Positions 1 to 14,140 of a stretch of DNA of 64,000 bases are shown piece by piece (within the stretch, counting starts at the first letter, position 1; each line of letters opens with the position of its first letter). A program made the translations under genes and the position numbers. The DNA comes from Bugula neritina (Eukaryota > Bryozoa > Gymnolaemata > Cheilostomatida > Bugulidae). The notes beneath the pieces are model-generated. The model saw only the letters and a program-made list of their open reading frames with translations. It had not been told where the DNA came from and searched no databases. Location: NCBI GenBank assembly GCA_964035545.1, contig OZ037765.1, positions 35,415,504 through 35,479,503 on the forward strand. The letters run 5' to 3'.

Positions 1-82
1 TCTCCCTTATCTTATCTCCTCTCCACCCTCCTCTAGCTAATTATTCTCTGCAAGTCACTTCAGTGTGTAGCCTAACGTGTCT

Positions 83-362
83 ACACGTAATATATTCTAC
101 ACGTAATATATTCTACATGTCATATATTCTACACGTAAATATATTCTACATGTCATATATTCTACACGTGATATATTCTACACGTAATATATTCTACACG
201 TGATATATTCTACACGTAATATATTCTACATGTCATATATTCTACACGTAATATATTCTACATGTCATATATTCTACACGTGATATATTCTACACGTGAT
301 ATATTCTACACGTGATATATTCTACACGTAATATATTCTACATGTAACATATTCTACATTTG
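83..362. repeat. Minisatellite, 16-bp unit
   Basis: Degenerate tandem copies of a 16-bp unit, ctacacgtaatatatt, with variants carrying acgtga or atgtca. About 17 copies. No coding potential. Confidence 0.85.
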
Positions 363-477
363 ATATAGTCCTGCTAAATGTGTCACTTTTCTAGTCTGTT
401 TATTGACTTTAGAATAACATGCCCTGGCCCTCATATGAAGGGCTATAAAATACTACTAAATGTTTCATAGTTTATGT

Positions 478-1170
478 GTACAGTATAACTACAGTGTATA
501 CAGTATAACTACAGTGTATATACAGTATAACTACAGTATATACAGTATAACTACAGTATATACAGTATAACTACAGCGTATACAGTATAACTACAGTGTA
601 TACAGTATAACTACAGTGTATACAGTATAACTACAGAGTATACAGTATAATTACAGTGTATATACAGTATAACTACAGTGTATACAGTATAACTACAGTG
701 TATACAGTATAACTACAGTGTGTACAGTATAACTACAGTGTATACAGTATAACTACAGTGTATACAGTATAACTACAGTGTATACAGTATAACTACAGTG
801 TATACAGTATAACTACGGTGTATACAGTATAACTACAGTGTATACAGTATAACTACAGTGTATACAGTATAACTACAGTGTATACAGTATAACTACGGTG
901 TATACAGTATAACTACGGTGTATACAGTATAACTACAGAGTATACAGTATAACTACAGTGTGTACAGTATAACTACAGTGTATACAGTATAACTACAGTG
1001 TGTACAGTATAACTACAGTATATACAGTATAACTACAGTGTATACAGTATAACTACAGTGTGTACAGTATAACTACAGAGTATACGGTATAACTACAGTG
1101 TGTACAGTATAACTACAGTGTGTACAGTATAACTACAGAGTATACGGTATAACTACAGTGTGTACAGTAT
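478..1170. repeat. Minisatellite, 20-bp unit
   Basis: About 34 copies of acagtataactacagtgtat, with a few point variants (agtgtg, agagta, acggtg). Non-coding. Confidence 0.9.
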
Positions 1171-1364
1171 ATTAGATGATGGAATTGCTTGCACTCAGTT
1201 ATTCACTCCCCAAACTGCAGTGTTGAAAATCTCCCTCCATTGTTTAGGTGAGACAGTCTGTTACATTCTCTGGAATATTTCATGATTGATGGAAGTATAA
1301 TGCAAATATAATCACTACAATATAGGCTACACTACATACATTGTGTGTATAGTATACTATACTA

Positions 1365-2035
1365 TGTATACTCTACTCTGTATACTATACTCTGTATACT
1401 CTGTATACTCTGTACACTCTGTACACTCTGTACACTCTGTACACTCTGTACACTCTGTACACTCTGTACACTCTGTACACTCTGTACACTCTGTACACTC
1501 TGTACACTCTGTACACTCTGTACACTCTGTACACTCTGTACACTCTGTACACTCTGTACACTCTGTACACTCTGTACACTCTGTATACTCTATACTATAC
1601 TCTGTATACTCTGTATACTCTGTATACTCTGTATAATATACTCTGTATACTCTGTATACTCTGTATACTCTGTACACTCTGTACACTGAGTATACTCTGT
1701 ATACTCTGTATACTCTGTACACTCTGTATACTATGTATACTCTGTATACTCTGTATACTCTGTATACTCTACTCTGTACACTCTGTATACTCTGTATACT
1801 CTATACTATACTCTGTATACTCTGTATACTCTGTATACTCTGTATACTCTGTATACTATACTCTGTATACTCTGTATACTCTGTGTACTCTGTATACTCT
1901 GTATACTCTGTATAATATGCTATACTCTGTATACTCTGTATACTCTGTATACTCTGTGTACTCTGTATACTATACTCTGTATAATATGCTATACTCTGTA
2001 TACTATACATAGCATAGCATATCATACTATACTGT
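1365..2035. repeat. 9-bp tandem array (tactctgta type)
   Basis: Long array of the 9-bp unit actctgtac or actctgtat. Because the period is three codons, every frame stays open on both strands and yields artefactual low-complexity peptides. The same unit recurs at 39470-40335. Confidence 0.9.
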
Positions 2036-4809
2036 ACAGTGTACACTATACCCTACAGAGCAAAAGCCTCTATATCTGGGGGAGGGGGGTGTGTAGAGCT
2101 AAGCACACAAACTTAGTTACCATTGTGTACAATCACTGTGTACAATGTACATATACCTAGGCGCAGGTAAACCCTTATCTCTCAGCTCACCTCTGATCAC
2201 TGATAGTGCTGGAAAATAAATAGGCAAATGCTGTAGTCACTTGTTTCATTTGTGGCCACAGCGCTGGCCCTAGCTACAAGTGACTACAGCGGGACTATCA
2301 GCTGCTCAGTGTCTGCCACTCAGGTATTTGCGCTGATTCTATCAAAAGCCATGTTCAGTTGGAAGGTTGACTCTGTCAGTGAAGTCTACTTGTCAGATCT
2401 AACTCTTCCAGCTTACCGCGGCTTCAATACTGACTTCTCTACTACCACTACCAGCTAGTTACACAACATGGTTATCCTTAGCATTCAGTGAACCAGTGTA
2501 ATGGTTGCCATGTTTTGCCAGTTACCTCCCTGTTACTAAGGGATATTTGATAACATCTGTGATTGTGTTTAAACACTGCTTGATTTAAAATGTGTGTCAT
2601 CATCGTATGTTCAGCGTCTCCAGTGACTTAGAAGGCTAATTTAGAGCCACAAAACTTGAATAGGTCAGTATGAATGCGCATCTTTTTAATGGAGATTAGC
2701 TTCGCTTTAATTGGACGACAGTTTCATTTGAAGGTCAAAGTTGATGGAGCAGTAATAGCGAGCAGAAGGTGTCCTGTGTTAGATTCACTTCTTTAGTTCT
2801 TGTCACTTGCAGTCACTCTGCTTGTACGTGAGCAATTTCAACGGCAGTGCTCTAGTTTGATGTAGAACCGTGTCGATATCTTTTCAATTTATTATAGCAA
2901 AAACATTGTTAACTATTATATCTTGTTTGCAAGCTACAGGTAACCTAAATATTATGTTTTTAATAGAAGTAGAATTTTCACCAATTCAGTTTTCTGATTT
3001 TATTGATAATAAATAATTAATATTGTAATTATATTATTTGTGTTAGCCTCGCTGTACTCTTTTGAAATTGTGAATGTATTTCCAATTCAACTTTTGTTTG
3101 TAAATTGATGAATAATTGAGTTGACTTTCATCATGTTTATTTTTGTGGAGAGCTTTTTAAAAAAAGGTTTGTTTATAGTTTATCAATTCTTAGTAACTGT
3201 ACGGTTTCAGTTTGCTGGCATTTCTACTTGTACCAGTAGTTGTTGTACTAGATCTAGTAGTTGTACGGTCACTATGAGAAATTAGCGTCCTCGTTCACAT
3301 TGGATCTTTAAAACTAGTATTTCTACTAGTAGTAGTACTAGATTGAACTTCTGCGCTCTTCTCTCTTAAGACTAAGTTTGTATTGCTCAGTTATAAAGGT
3401 TCGGGTTCATCATGATCATAAAATAAGATTGAAATTAATTTAAAACGTATGGCATAGCCTTAGGTAATATTTGAAACTAATGCTTAAAGTAATACTAATA
3501 ATAAATCTATTATAATTTGTATAAATTAAATTTAATGTTACATTTGCATTCCACTAGAATATGGTACTAATTTTGTAGCATAGTGAATATGTAGCTGTAT
3601 TTTTTATAGATTCTATAGCACTAACTCCGTAGTCACTCATTTAATCTAGCTAGACTGGGGAAGGGGTGTTTATTTCAACACTTTAGTAGTTTACTATACA
3701 TTTAGGTAAAGGGCTGGCAGCTGGGACTAGGTTAGTTGACACAAACCACAGTTGAAGTAAGACTGGCTAGCAGTTTGTTATCTTAGGTAGGGTGTTTACA
3801 AGCCTTCCTCTTATCACTATTCAAACTAAGTAACCTAGTCGACTCACTATACCAACTCACTTATCGCCTCTCCTCTCTATAAAGTGGTTTTCTGTTGGAC
3901 GAAGCTGGCAAACATTTTCTCATATTCCTCCCGCCATGTGCCACATCATGGCGTGTGAACTAGCCCAGAGGGTGTGTACACAAGCACGATCACTGCTAGT
4001 AGATTGTGTCATTCTGCTTCGGAGCTAGGGAAGGTGCAGACGTTACTGCGTGCAGCAGACGACACTAGCAGACGCAACGTCACGGCGGGCAGTAGACTGT
4101 AGGGCAGTGGAGACGTTGGAACTCCTCATTGTACAAATAGATGAGATTCAACTCCTCCAACTGCTGTACGTCTGCATAATAGCCTGCAATCTCAACACTG
4201 GGCAGCTAAGGGTGGCTGACTAGAGCCCCAGTTCTCACGTGAGTATTAGTTGCTGCAGAAGATCATGAGAGATGCAGAAAGTGGGTCACAATTTATGAAT
4301 AGTGAAAGCAGTGATGGGCTTTAATGTGCATTGACTGTGAGTGAAGGACATTTGATTTTGATGGATCTGTATTTTATAGGCTATTGACTGCAATTAGCAT
4401 ACTATGTGTATCAACTTATTGTGTTATAGTGGTTAGTAGACACAACTGTTGTATTTTTGTATCTATTTAGACCAGAATAAAACTTATTTATTTTAAATAT
4501 TGCATTTGTTGTTATTTGGAGGTAACATTAAAACCCTAAAGCTAATGTTAAGAGTTAGTGAGAGGCTATTGTTCTCTGAAATAGTCTACTTACTGGCTAC
4601 GTGAAGCACACCAGACCAGCTACACACTGCCAGACCAGCTACACGCTGCTAGCTTACTTGTAAACATAGTTTCAATGACATATAAACATTGAAGAACAAG
4701 TTCTAACAGATTGTGTTACCAAAGGTCACTTTGTGCTGCCATACAAAGTCTAATAGTGTCACTGTCTTGGAGCACTTCCAGCTTTACTCTGAGAATAAAC
4801 ATGTCATAT
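2036..4809. other. Unique non-coding stretch
   Basis: No supportable gene. Mostly AT-rich unique sequence with a more GC-rich patch around 3930-4260. On the minus strand, 4092-4207 can be read as 38 codons of ordinary-looking protein ending in TGA, too short to assign. This region lies either in a long SZT2 intron or upstream of a separate locus. Confidence 0.5.
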
Positions 4810-4825
4810 CTACAGGCCATGCATT

Positions 4826-5585
4826 GTGTGTGTGTGTGTGTGTCAGCAATCCCTCGTGTGACGAGTATGATGTCTGCTTGCAAGCTTTAGTCTGTGCCGT
4901 GATCCGTAATCCGTTCCAGTTCGAAAATCCGTAAAATCCTACTAGAGGTTGTGAGTTCTGAGGTGACTCACAAGCCCAATTCGAGATCGGCATAATTTGC
5001 CACAGTGAGGACAAATGTTACTAGAGTCAGTCACTGGTGGGTGTGTAACAGAGCATAACTCCCTGCTTTTCCTTAACAACCGTTTGTGCTCTCGTTTTTG
5101 GCGTTGTTGTTGTTCAAAAATCGCTGTCCCTTGATGCACAACAGTTCTCCAATTTTTTCTGTCCAAGGCCTGAACTTCCCAGGTCTGTGGTCGAATGAAA
5201 CACTGCTTAAGGCTTTCGTGTAAAGTGTCTTTATACCTTTTCCTCTGACCACCCTGTGAGCGATTTCCAGTGTTCAGCTCAGAGTACATGATCTTTTTTG
5301 GTAGCCGGTTATCATCCATTCTTACCACATGGCCAGACCACTTCAGTTGTCTCTTCACAATCATGGTAGTAATACTTGTAGTTTGAGCTTTATCCAGGAC
5401 ACTGTTAGTAGTCTGCCTGTCTTGCCATTTGACTCCGAGGATTCGCCTGAGACTGCGGTTGTGAAATTTCTCGAGGGACAGCAGGTTGTGGCTGTAGGTT
5501 ACCCAAGTTTCAGAGGCATAAAGTAGTGTCGGGAGAACAATGGCTTTGTATACTTTTAGTTTGGTCTGTCTGTCTGTCTGTCTCT
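4826..5585 (-). mobile_element. 5'-truncated non-LTR retrotransposon (LINE) copy
   Basis: The copy is on the minus strand. Its 3' end carries a (CA)n tail, seen as (tg)n at 4826-4845 on the plus strand. The flanking 16-mer ctacaggccatgcatt at 4810-4825 is found again beside the truncated 5' end, where it starts the array at 5586. This is most simply a target-site duplication. Only the end of the reverse-transcriptase ORF is present. Confidence 0.75.
4942..5565 (-). pseudogene. LINE ORF2 C-terminal fragment
   Basis: An open minus-strand stretch of about 208 codons without frameshift, ending at a TAG at 4942. It shows the hallmarks of the C-terminal end of animal LINE ORF2 proteins: an ALPTLLYASETW-like segment (here IVLPTLLYASETW), then LKWSGHVVRMDD, then GGQRKRYKDTL, and a terminal C2H2-like finger (CPHCGKLC then H-x3-H near RTH). 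The catalytic reverse-transcriptase core and the endonuclease are missing, so the copy is dead. The clade is not assigned. Confidence 0.8.
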
Positions 5586-6084
5586 CTACTCTCTACAGGC
5601 CATGCATTACTCTCTACAGGCCATGCATTACTCTACTCTCTACAGGCCATGCATTACTCTACTCTGTACAGGCCATGCATTACTCTACTCTCTACAGGCC
5701 ATGCATTACTCTACTCTGTACAGGCCATGCATTACTCTCTACAGGCCATGTATTACTCTCTACAGGCCATGCATTACTCTACTCTCTACAGGCCATGCAT
5801 TACTCTCTACTCTCTACAGGCCATGCATTACTCTCTACAGGCCATGCATTACTCTACTCTCTACAGGCCATGCATTACTCTACTCTGTACAGGCCATGCA
5901 TTACTCTACTCTGTACAGGCCATGCATTACTCTCTACAGGCCATGTATTACTCTACTCTATACAGGCCATGCATTACTCTACTCTCTACAGGCCATGCAT
6001 TACTCTCTACAGGCCATGCATTACTCTACTCTATACAGGCCATGCATTACTCTCTACAGGCCATGCATTACTCTCTACAGGCTG
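5586..6084. repeat. Minisatellite seeded by a LINE flank
   Basis: About 22 copies of ctctacaggccatgcatta, some with an extra ctcta or ctgta spacer (18-24 bp). Its core matches the 16-mer flanking the other end of the LINE at 4810-4825. The open frames through it are repeat artefacts. Confidence 0.85.
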
Positions 6085-7840
6085 GGTACAATGTTACAAT
6101 AGCACTCTGTGTTTATAATGCTGCTTATCTTTCTACACTGCTTATAGAAAACTTCCATAAATTAACTTCATGCAAACATAAGAAGAGATAAAAGGCCATG
6201 ACAAACGGGCCCATTGAGTTTAGAGTGGTTGTTGAAATGATAAGGCAGGTTAGATTGCTACACACAGTGACATGGGATATATACATTGTTGGGAGTTGAA
6301 GCTATCGTGTTACAGTATTGTAGAGCTGCTAGTAGTACACTGTATCTATCCTACTGGATGTACAGGGCTGCGTGGCATCTGTTTAGTGTCATAGGGGTAC
6401 CCTCATTCATACACAACTATAGCTTGTTCCACTGCTACATTGCCATGCAGTTCTACAGCTACGAGTACCAGTTGTGCTGTCCAGTCACTTTCAGTGTATC
6501 TTTTTCATATTGACTGGTGACGTCACGGCTTAGGTTGAAAGAGCACAAGTGTGCCCTATACCCCTCTCTGTCTGTGTGTAACTCCCACTGCTCCTCTTTC
6601 CAGACCTTCCTGCACAACTGCAGTGTGTGGTTTAGCTGGAGTGTATTTATCTCGCTGTGTTAGTAGTAATCATAAGGACTCCAGCTTGCTATTGTCACAT
6701 GCAGCTAAGCAACTCAGTGATACTACTTCTATAACTATAATTACTGCATCTAATAATGAAGGCTTGCATTATATTCAAGCAACTTTAATGCTAATATAAA
6801 TGTAATATCAAGCCAAGATAATGGCTGTTTTTAAGTTATTCAACACTGGAGCTGGTAAACAAGTAACCCTAGTCTGGTAAAAGAATGTATTACAAGCTTG
6901 ACAATGAATGCTTGAGTATTTAAACTGTTTGTACACAAGTTATTTCAATTATATAGTGGCAGCATGGGGCTTTGCCTCTGAGTGGGTGGAGAAATGAAGG
7001 AAATGGGAAAGATATCTACCATGTCATTAGAATCTGTAGAATAGATAATGGAGACATCACCACCCTGTGTTACATTCTGAAGTGACTTTTGCATATTTAT
7101 TGGCAAACTCTTTGTTGACCTAATTTATGGATTGTTGTGTAATATTCCAATGTGGGGATAACTCTTGTGACAGTAGCTGGCATGTAGTCTGGGGTCCACT
7201 ATTCATTCTGCTTGTGTGGGGGAGATATGTTAGCCTTGAGGTGTTGGCCTTTCTTTGAGTTTGGGGCAGAGGCCATTTGCATCCCCCAAATACACATGTG
7301 TGTGATATCTGGATAGACTCTGTGAGGATTTAAGGCTATAAGTACCCCCCTCACCATGGGATATAAGGGGTGTACCCCTCTCACCATGTAATATAGGGGG
7401 TGTACCCCCTTCACCATGGGATAGAGAGTAACTAGATGCGAGTATATATGACTATATATTCACAGCACCGTATTTATAGCTCTTTATTACATGATATAGT
7501 TTATCCTCAAAGCATTCACTTCTTTTATCACCCATATAAGTATTTCACTGTTACACAAACTCACTCCACTGCCTTTAATCTGCCCCACTCTGTGACAGTA
7601 TCTCGTGACACTCAAGGGAGATAATCCACTGGCACTCAGTATTATTCTACAACCAGCTCATCTGTACACTCAGTATATCAACAATCCTTTATCTAAATGA
7701 TTATCACATAACCACCCATTGTATATTGTCACTCTGTGTTGCTAGTCTTGCAGCTGCTGTATAATATTACTGTATTATATTACATATTATATGTTATATT
7801 AATATATGATTTATATTATATGTTATATTATATTACACAG
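6085..7840. other. Non-coding stretch before the first recognised SZT2 exon
   Basis: I see no gene. A short 35-bp-type tandem (caccatgggatata and variants) lies at about 7335-7425. Several short open frames have no recognisable similarity and no splice-phase support. Confidence 0.5.
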
Positions 7841-10800
7841 CTGTTTCCCATGGACAAGAGATGTGTGACTGTACTAGTAACTCTAGACCATCTCCTCAAG
7901 TTCTGTACTCCAGTTAACCGAACCTCAATGTCAAGGTCAGTTGTCCCCCTCTCCACCACTGTGCACTCCCTCCCCCTCTCCACCACTGTGCACTCCCTCC
8001 ACCTCTCCACCACTGTGCACTCCCTCCACCTCTCTACTCTACCTCTAAGTGTGCTATATACTATACAGAGTACACTATATATTATATTAGTATATATTAT
8101 ATTAGTATATATTATATTAGTATATATTATATTAGTATATATTATATTAGTATATATTATATTAGTATATATTATATTAGTATATATTATATTAGTATAT
8201 ATCACACTCTGTAGCTCTCTGGTATCCGGGAGATTAGACAGACAGTCAGTGAGTGATGAGGGAGACGTCCCTCATGATGTCACCAGAGTGGAGGAGATCC
8301 CCTTCGTCTTCTCCATCATGGAGCTGCTGCCTGTGTGTCAGCAGACGGAGATTATCCTCCCCACCTACCACGTCTCTAGGGGTAAGTATCCTCCCCACCT
8401 ACCACGTGTCTAGAGGTAAGTCTCTGTATCTTCCCCACCTACCACGTGTCTAGGGGTAAGTATATGAATACATTTAGTAGTTATAAAATACACATTAGTT
8501 TAAATGTTACTCTGATGTTGATGGTAGATGTTGATAAACCAGTACATATATTAGGAGATAAGTTTATATAATCTAGTAATTTCTCATCATTGTATCAAGT
8601 GTTTAGTGTATTGTGTACTACTAGTAGCTTATACCCCCCTCTCTATGCTCTAATATTCACTACACCCCCTCTCTGCTGTAATATTCACTACACCCCCCTC
8701 TCTGCTGTATATTCACTACACCCCCCTCTCTATGCTGTAATATTCACTACACCCCCTCTCTCTATTGCAGACCTCAGCAGTTCTGTGAAGACCCCCCGCA
8801 GCACATCCACCACTTCCACAAGTGCGGGGGAGATAACTAACAACATCCTGTTCAAGCACCTCCTCTACGAGTTGGAGAAACACCCCGGAGCTCATGAGAT
8901 GGAACTCACTCCAGACGAGTACGAGAAGTTCATGAAGCAGGTGGTAATATACGTACTCTACTGGTAATATACGTACTCTCTACTGGTAATATACGTACTC
9001 TCTACTAGTAATATACGTACTCTCTACTAGTAATATACGTACTCTCTACTAGTAATATACGTACTCTCTACTAGTAATATACGTACTCTCTACTGGTAAT
9101 ATACGTACTCTACTAGTAATATACGTACTCTCTACTAGTAATATACGTACTCTCTACTAGTAATATACGTACTCTACTAGTAATATACGTACTCTACTGG
9201 TAATATACGTACTCTCTACTAGTAATATACGTACTCTCTACTAGTAATATACGTACTCTCTACTAGTAATATATGTACTCTCTACTGGTAATATACGTAC
9301 TCTCTACTAGTAATATACGTACTCTCTACTAGTAATATACGTACTCTCTACTGGTAATATACGTACTCTCTACTGGTAATATACGTACTCTCTACTAGTA
9401 ATATACGTACTCTCTACTGGTAATATACGTACTCTCTACTGGTAATATACGTACTCTCTACTAGTAATATACGTACTCTCTACTAGTAATATACGTACTC
9501 TCTACTGGTAATATACGTACTCTCTACTAGTAATATACGTACTCTACTAGTAATATACGTACTCTCTACTGGTAATATACGTACTCTCTACTAGTAATAT
9601 ACGTACTCTCTACTAGTAATATACGTACTCTCTACTGGTAATATACGTACTCTCTACTAGTAATATACGTACTCTCTACTAGTAATATACGTACTCTCTA
9701 CTAGTAATATACGTACTCTCTACTAGTAATATACGTACTCTCTACTAGTAATATACGTACTCTACTAGTAATATACGTACTCTCTACTAGTAATATACGT
9801 ACTCTACTAGTAATATACGTACTCTCTACTAGTAATATACGTACTCTCTACTGGTAATATACGTACTCTCTACTGGTAATATATGTACTCTCTACTAGTA
9901 ATATACGTACTCTCTACTAGTAATATACGTACTCTCTACTGGTAATATACGTACTCTACTAGTAATATACGTACTCTCTACTAGTAATATACGTACTCTA
10001 CTAGTAATATACGTACTCTCTACTAGTAATATACGTACTCTCTACTGGTAATATACGTACTCTCTACTGGTAATATATGTACTCTCTACTAGTAATATAC
10101 GTACTCTACTGGTAATATACGTACTCTACTAGTAATATACGTACTCTCTACTAGTAATATACGTACTCTCTACTAGTAATATACGTACTCTACTGGTAAT
10201 ATACGTACTCTCTACTAGTAATATACGTACTCTCTACTAGTAATATACGTACTCTCTACTAGTAATATACGTACTCTCTACTAGTAATATACGTACTCTA
10301 CTAGTAATATACGTACTCTCTACTAGTAATATACGTACTCTCTACTAGTAATATACGTACTCTACTGGTAATATACGTACTCTCTACTAGTAATATACGT
10401 ACTCTACTAGTAATATAGCCTCTGCTCTGTGCAGGTTGAACACCGTCCGAGAGACGAGTCTCCCTCTGTCCCTCCCGTACCATTCGAGTGGAATAGTGCT
10501 GAGAATAGCCCTAGTTCTACTGCCCAGCAGGCCGGCACTCCTCTGTCGGCTCCCAACACAGCTCGCAGGTACAGAGTATTACATTACTTACACTTTCCAC
10601 TCTACTCTATACTCTACTCTATACTCTACTCTATACTCTACTCTATAATCTACTCTATACTCTACTCTATACTCTACTTTATACTCTATACTCTACTTTA
10701 TACTCTATACTCTACTCTACTCTACTCTACTCTACTCTACTCTACTCTACTCTACTCTACTCTACTCTACTCTACTCTACTCTACTCTACTCTACTCCAC

Positions 10801-13800
10801 TCCACTCCACTCCACTCCACTCCACTCCACTCCACTCCACTCCACTCCACTCCACTCCACTCCACTCCACTCCACTCCACTCCACTCCACTCCACTCCAC
10901 TCCACGCCACTCCACGCCACACGCCACTCCACGCCACACGCCACACGCCACTCCACGCCACACGCCACTCCACGCCACACTCCACACTCCACACTCCACT
11001 CCACGCCACACTCCACACTCCACACTCCACTCCACGCCACACTCCACACTCCACTCCACGCCACACTCCACACTCCACACTCCACTCCACGCCACACTCC
11101 ACACTCCACACTCCACTCCACGCCACACTCCACACTCCACACTCCACTCTACGCCACACTCCACACTCCACACTCCACTCTACGCCACACTCCACACTCC
11201 ACACTCCACTCTACGCCACACTCCACACTCCACACTCCACACTACGCCACACTCCACACTCCACACTCCACACTACGCCACACTCCACACTCCACACTCC
11301 ACACTCCACACTCCACACTCCACACTCCACACTCCACACTCCACACTCCACACTCCACACTCCACACTCCACACTCCACACTCCACACTCCACACTCCAC
11401 ACTCCACACTCCATACTCTACTCAGTAGTAAATATTATTTGTGGTCTTTTGAAGCACATAATGGGAGTTATCATCTCATCCCCCTGTATCGTGTGAGATA
11501 TGAATGAAAATCAAAGTTAGAAGTTGTGTTCTCATATGGACCTTTCTCTCTCTGTAGCAGCAGCGAACCTAGAGGTGCTGCCTCAGCCTGGCATGGCCAC
11601 ACCCCCACTGGACGTAGCCACACCCCCACTGGACGTAGCGACACGCCCACTGGCCAGAGCCACACCCCCACTGGACGTAGCCACACCCCCACTGGACGTA
11701 GTGTCACGACCTCTACAGCAGAAGAGGAGAGTGTAGAGATACCGGAGTGGAAGTGTTACTGTTTCCCTGATCTGAGTTCCACAGACAAGAGCGGGGCTCC
11801 CAACACTGTGACGATACTTTTCCTCCCCGCCTCCTACCAGAGTCTGTCTATGATCTCACGCTACCCTGAGACACACAGGGGTGAGCGGATAACTTCTTCT
11901 ACACCTGCCACTCTACAGTATAGTTAGTTATCCAATGAAATGTCTCGTTAATCGTGTGTTGTTCAATGAAATGCAGTATTACAAGGTCACATGACATTAT
12001 TCTGTTTCACAGCTGCAGACTGTAGCAACGTTGAATCGGCCAATGAGGTGCCTCCTCTCAATTTAAATGGATATGCCGGGAACACACCCACAGACTCCGC
12101 CCACAGTTACCTCCCCCTCCCGATATACCTGTACCACTGCGCCAGGTCTCAGGTGGTCAAGAGATTGGTGAGCTACAGCACCTACCAGCCAGCACCTGAC
12201 GAGTACATAGTAAGTGTAACTTACCTGACTAGTACATAGTAAGTGTAACTTACCTCACTAGTATATAGTAAGTGTAACTTACCTCACTAGTATATAGTAA
12301 GTATAACTTACCTCACTAGTATATGGTAAGTATAACCTACCTCACTAGTATATAGTAAGTATAACTTACCTCACTAGTATATAGTAAGTATAACTTACCT
12401 CACGAGTACATAGTAAGTGTAACTTACCTCACTAGTATATAGTAAGTGTAACTTACACCTGACGAGTACAATATTGTCTTGTAGGACATGAATCCCCCGA
12501 CCATCCAGGAAAGTGATGCTCAGAAAGAGGCTGCATCCTCTCAGCGCTCCCAGAAGGCCGAGCAGGCAGACGACGTCCTTCACTCTCCAACCTACAGACG
12601 GAGACGGCGGAACGAGTCGAGTGGCTCTCGGTATTCGTTCAGCAGAGCTCAGTCTATGGAGTTCTCCAACACTCAGCTAATTGACTACTGCGGCGAGATA
12701 TTCTACAAGAGCTTCGTTCACGGTACTCTCTCCACTACTCTGTGTGTTTATCTGTGTCATTCTCTTCATTCTTCTGTGTGTTTATCTGTGTCACTCTCTC
12801 CACTCTTCTGTGTGTTTATCTGTGTCACTCTCTCCACTCTTCTGTGTGTTTATCTGTGTCACTCTCTCCACTCTTCTGTGTGTTTATCTGTGTCACTCTC
12901 TCCACTCTTCTGTGTGTTTATCTGTGTCACTCTCTCCACTCTTCTGTGTGTTTATCTGCGTCACTCTCTTCATTCTTCTGTGTGTTTATCTGTGTCACTC
13001 TCTCCACTCTTCTGTGTGTTTATCTGTGTCACTCTCTCCACTCTTCTGTGTGTTTATCTGTGTCACTCTCTCCACTCTTCTGTGTGTTTATCTGTGTCAC
13101 TCTCTCCACTCTTCTGTGTGTTTATCTGTGTCACTCTCTTCATTACTCTGTGTGTTTATCTGCGTCACTCTCTTCATTACTCTGTGTGTTTATCTGTGTC
13201 ACTCTCTCCACTCTTCTGTGTGTTTATCTGTGTCACTCTCTCCACTCTTCTGTGTGTTTATCTGTGTCACTCTCTCCACTCTTCTGTGTGTTTATCTGTG
13301 TCACTCTCTTCATTCTTCTGTGTGTTTATCTGTGTCACTCTCTCCACTCTTCTGTGTGTTTATCTGTGTCACTCTCTCCACTCTTCTGTGTGTTTATCTG
13401 TGTCACTCTCTTCATTCTTCTATGTGTTTATCTGTGTCACTCTCTCCACTCTTCTGTGTGTTTCTCTGTGTCACTCTCTTCACTCTTCTGTGTGTTTATC
13501 TGTGTCACTCTCTTCACTCTTCTGAGTGTTTATCTGTGTCACTCTCTTCACTCTTCTGTGTGTTTATCTGTGTCACTCTCTCCACTCTTCTGTGTGTTTA
13601 TCTGTGTCACTCTCTTCATTCTTCTGTGTGTTTATCTGTGTCACTCTCTTCATTCTTCTGTGTGTTACTTTGTGTGACTATACTTTGTATTACTCTATAT
13701 TATATATACTTTATAAGGAGTTATTCCCCCTCCCTTTCCTCTAGGAGTATTCCACAGTCTCCAGACCGGTCACCACGTCTGTAACGAAGACATCGAGCTG

Positions 13801-14093
13801 GCCCTGAGTAAGTGCGTACAGAACCACATCTGCGAGGTGGACATCACGGACTTCTTGCAACACGTCTGCTCTCACCTCAAGGTCGTACTGGACCGCTCTC
13901 CCTCCTCACACCGACTCTCACTGGACAGCTCGGCCAACGACCAGGTCTTCCTGCAACCACCTGCCACCGTGACTACCCCTGGCTCTGCTACTAAATGCGT
14001 CAAGTTTGATACGAACACGCCTCTCTCCTCCGCCAATTCCTCTCCGGAGTATCCTAAGAAGCAGAATCGTACCAGGTGCGTCATATAGCACTG

Positions 14094-14140
<47 letters not shown>

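Noticed and set aside
2252-2458. 68-codon frame
   Set aside because: No similarity, no splice support, no coding neighbours.
6286-6513. 75-codon frame with hydrophobic residues
   Set aside because: Composition-driven; no family motif and does not fit SZT2 phase.
8941-10417. CRISPR-like regular array
   Set aside because: Units are contiguous with no unique spacers, lie in a eukaryotic intron, and there is no cas gene.
10429-11496. 355-codon frame of LHSTP-type repeats
   Set aside because: Only the first 45 codons are SZT2 exon 4; the rest is the actct/actcc array in intron 4.
12488-13784. Three overlapping frames rich in CVFICVTLST, suggesting membrane proteins
   Set aside because: Artefact of the 34-bp array rotating through all frames; the real exon ends at 12722.
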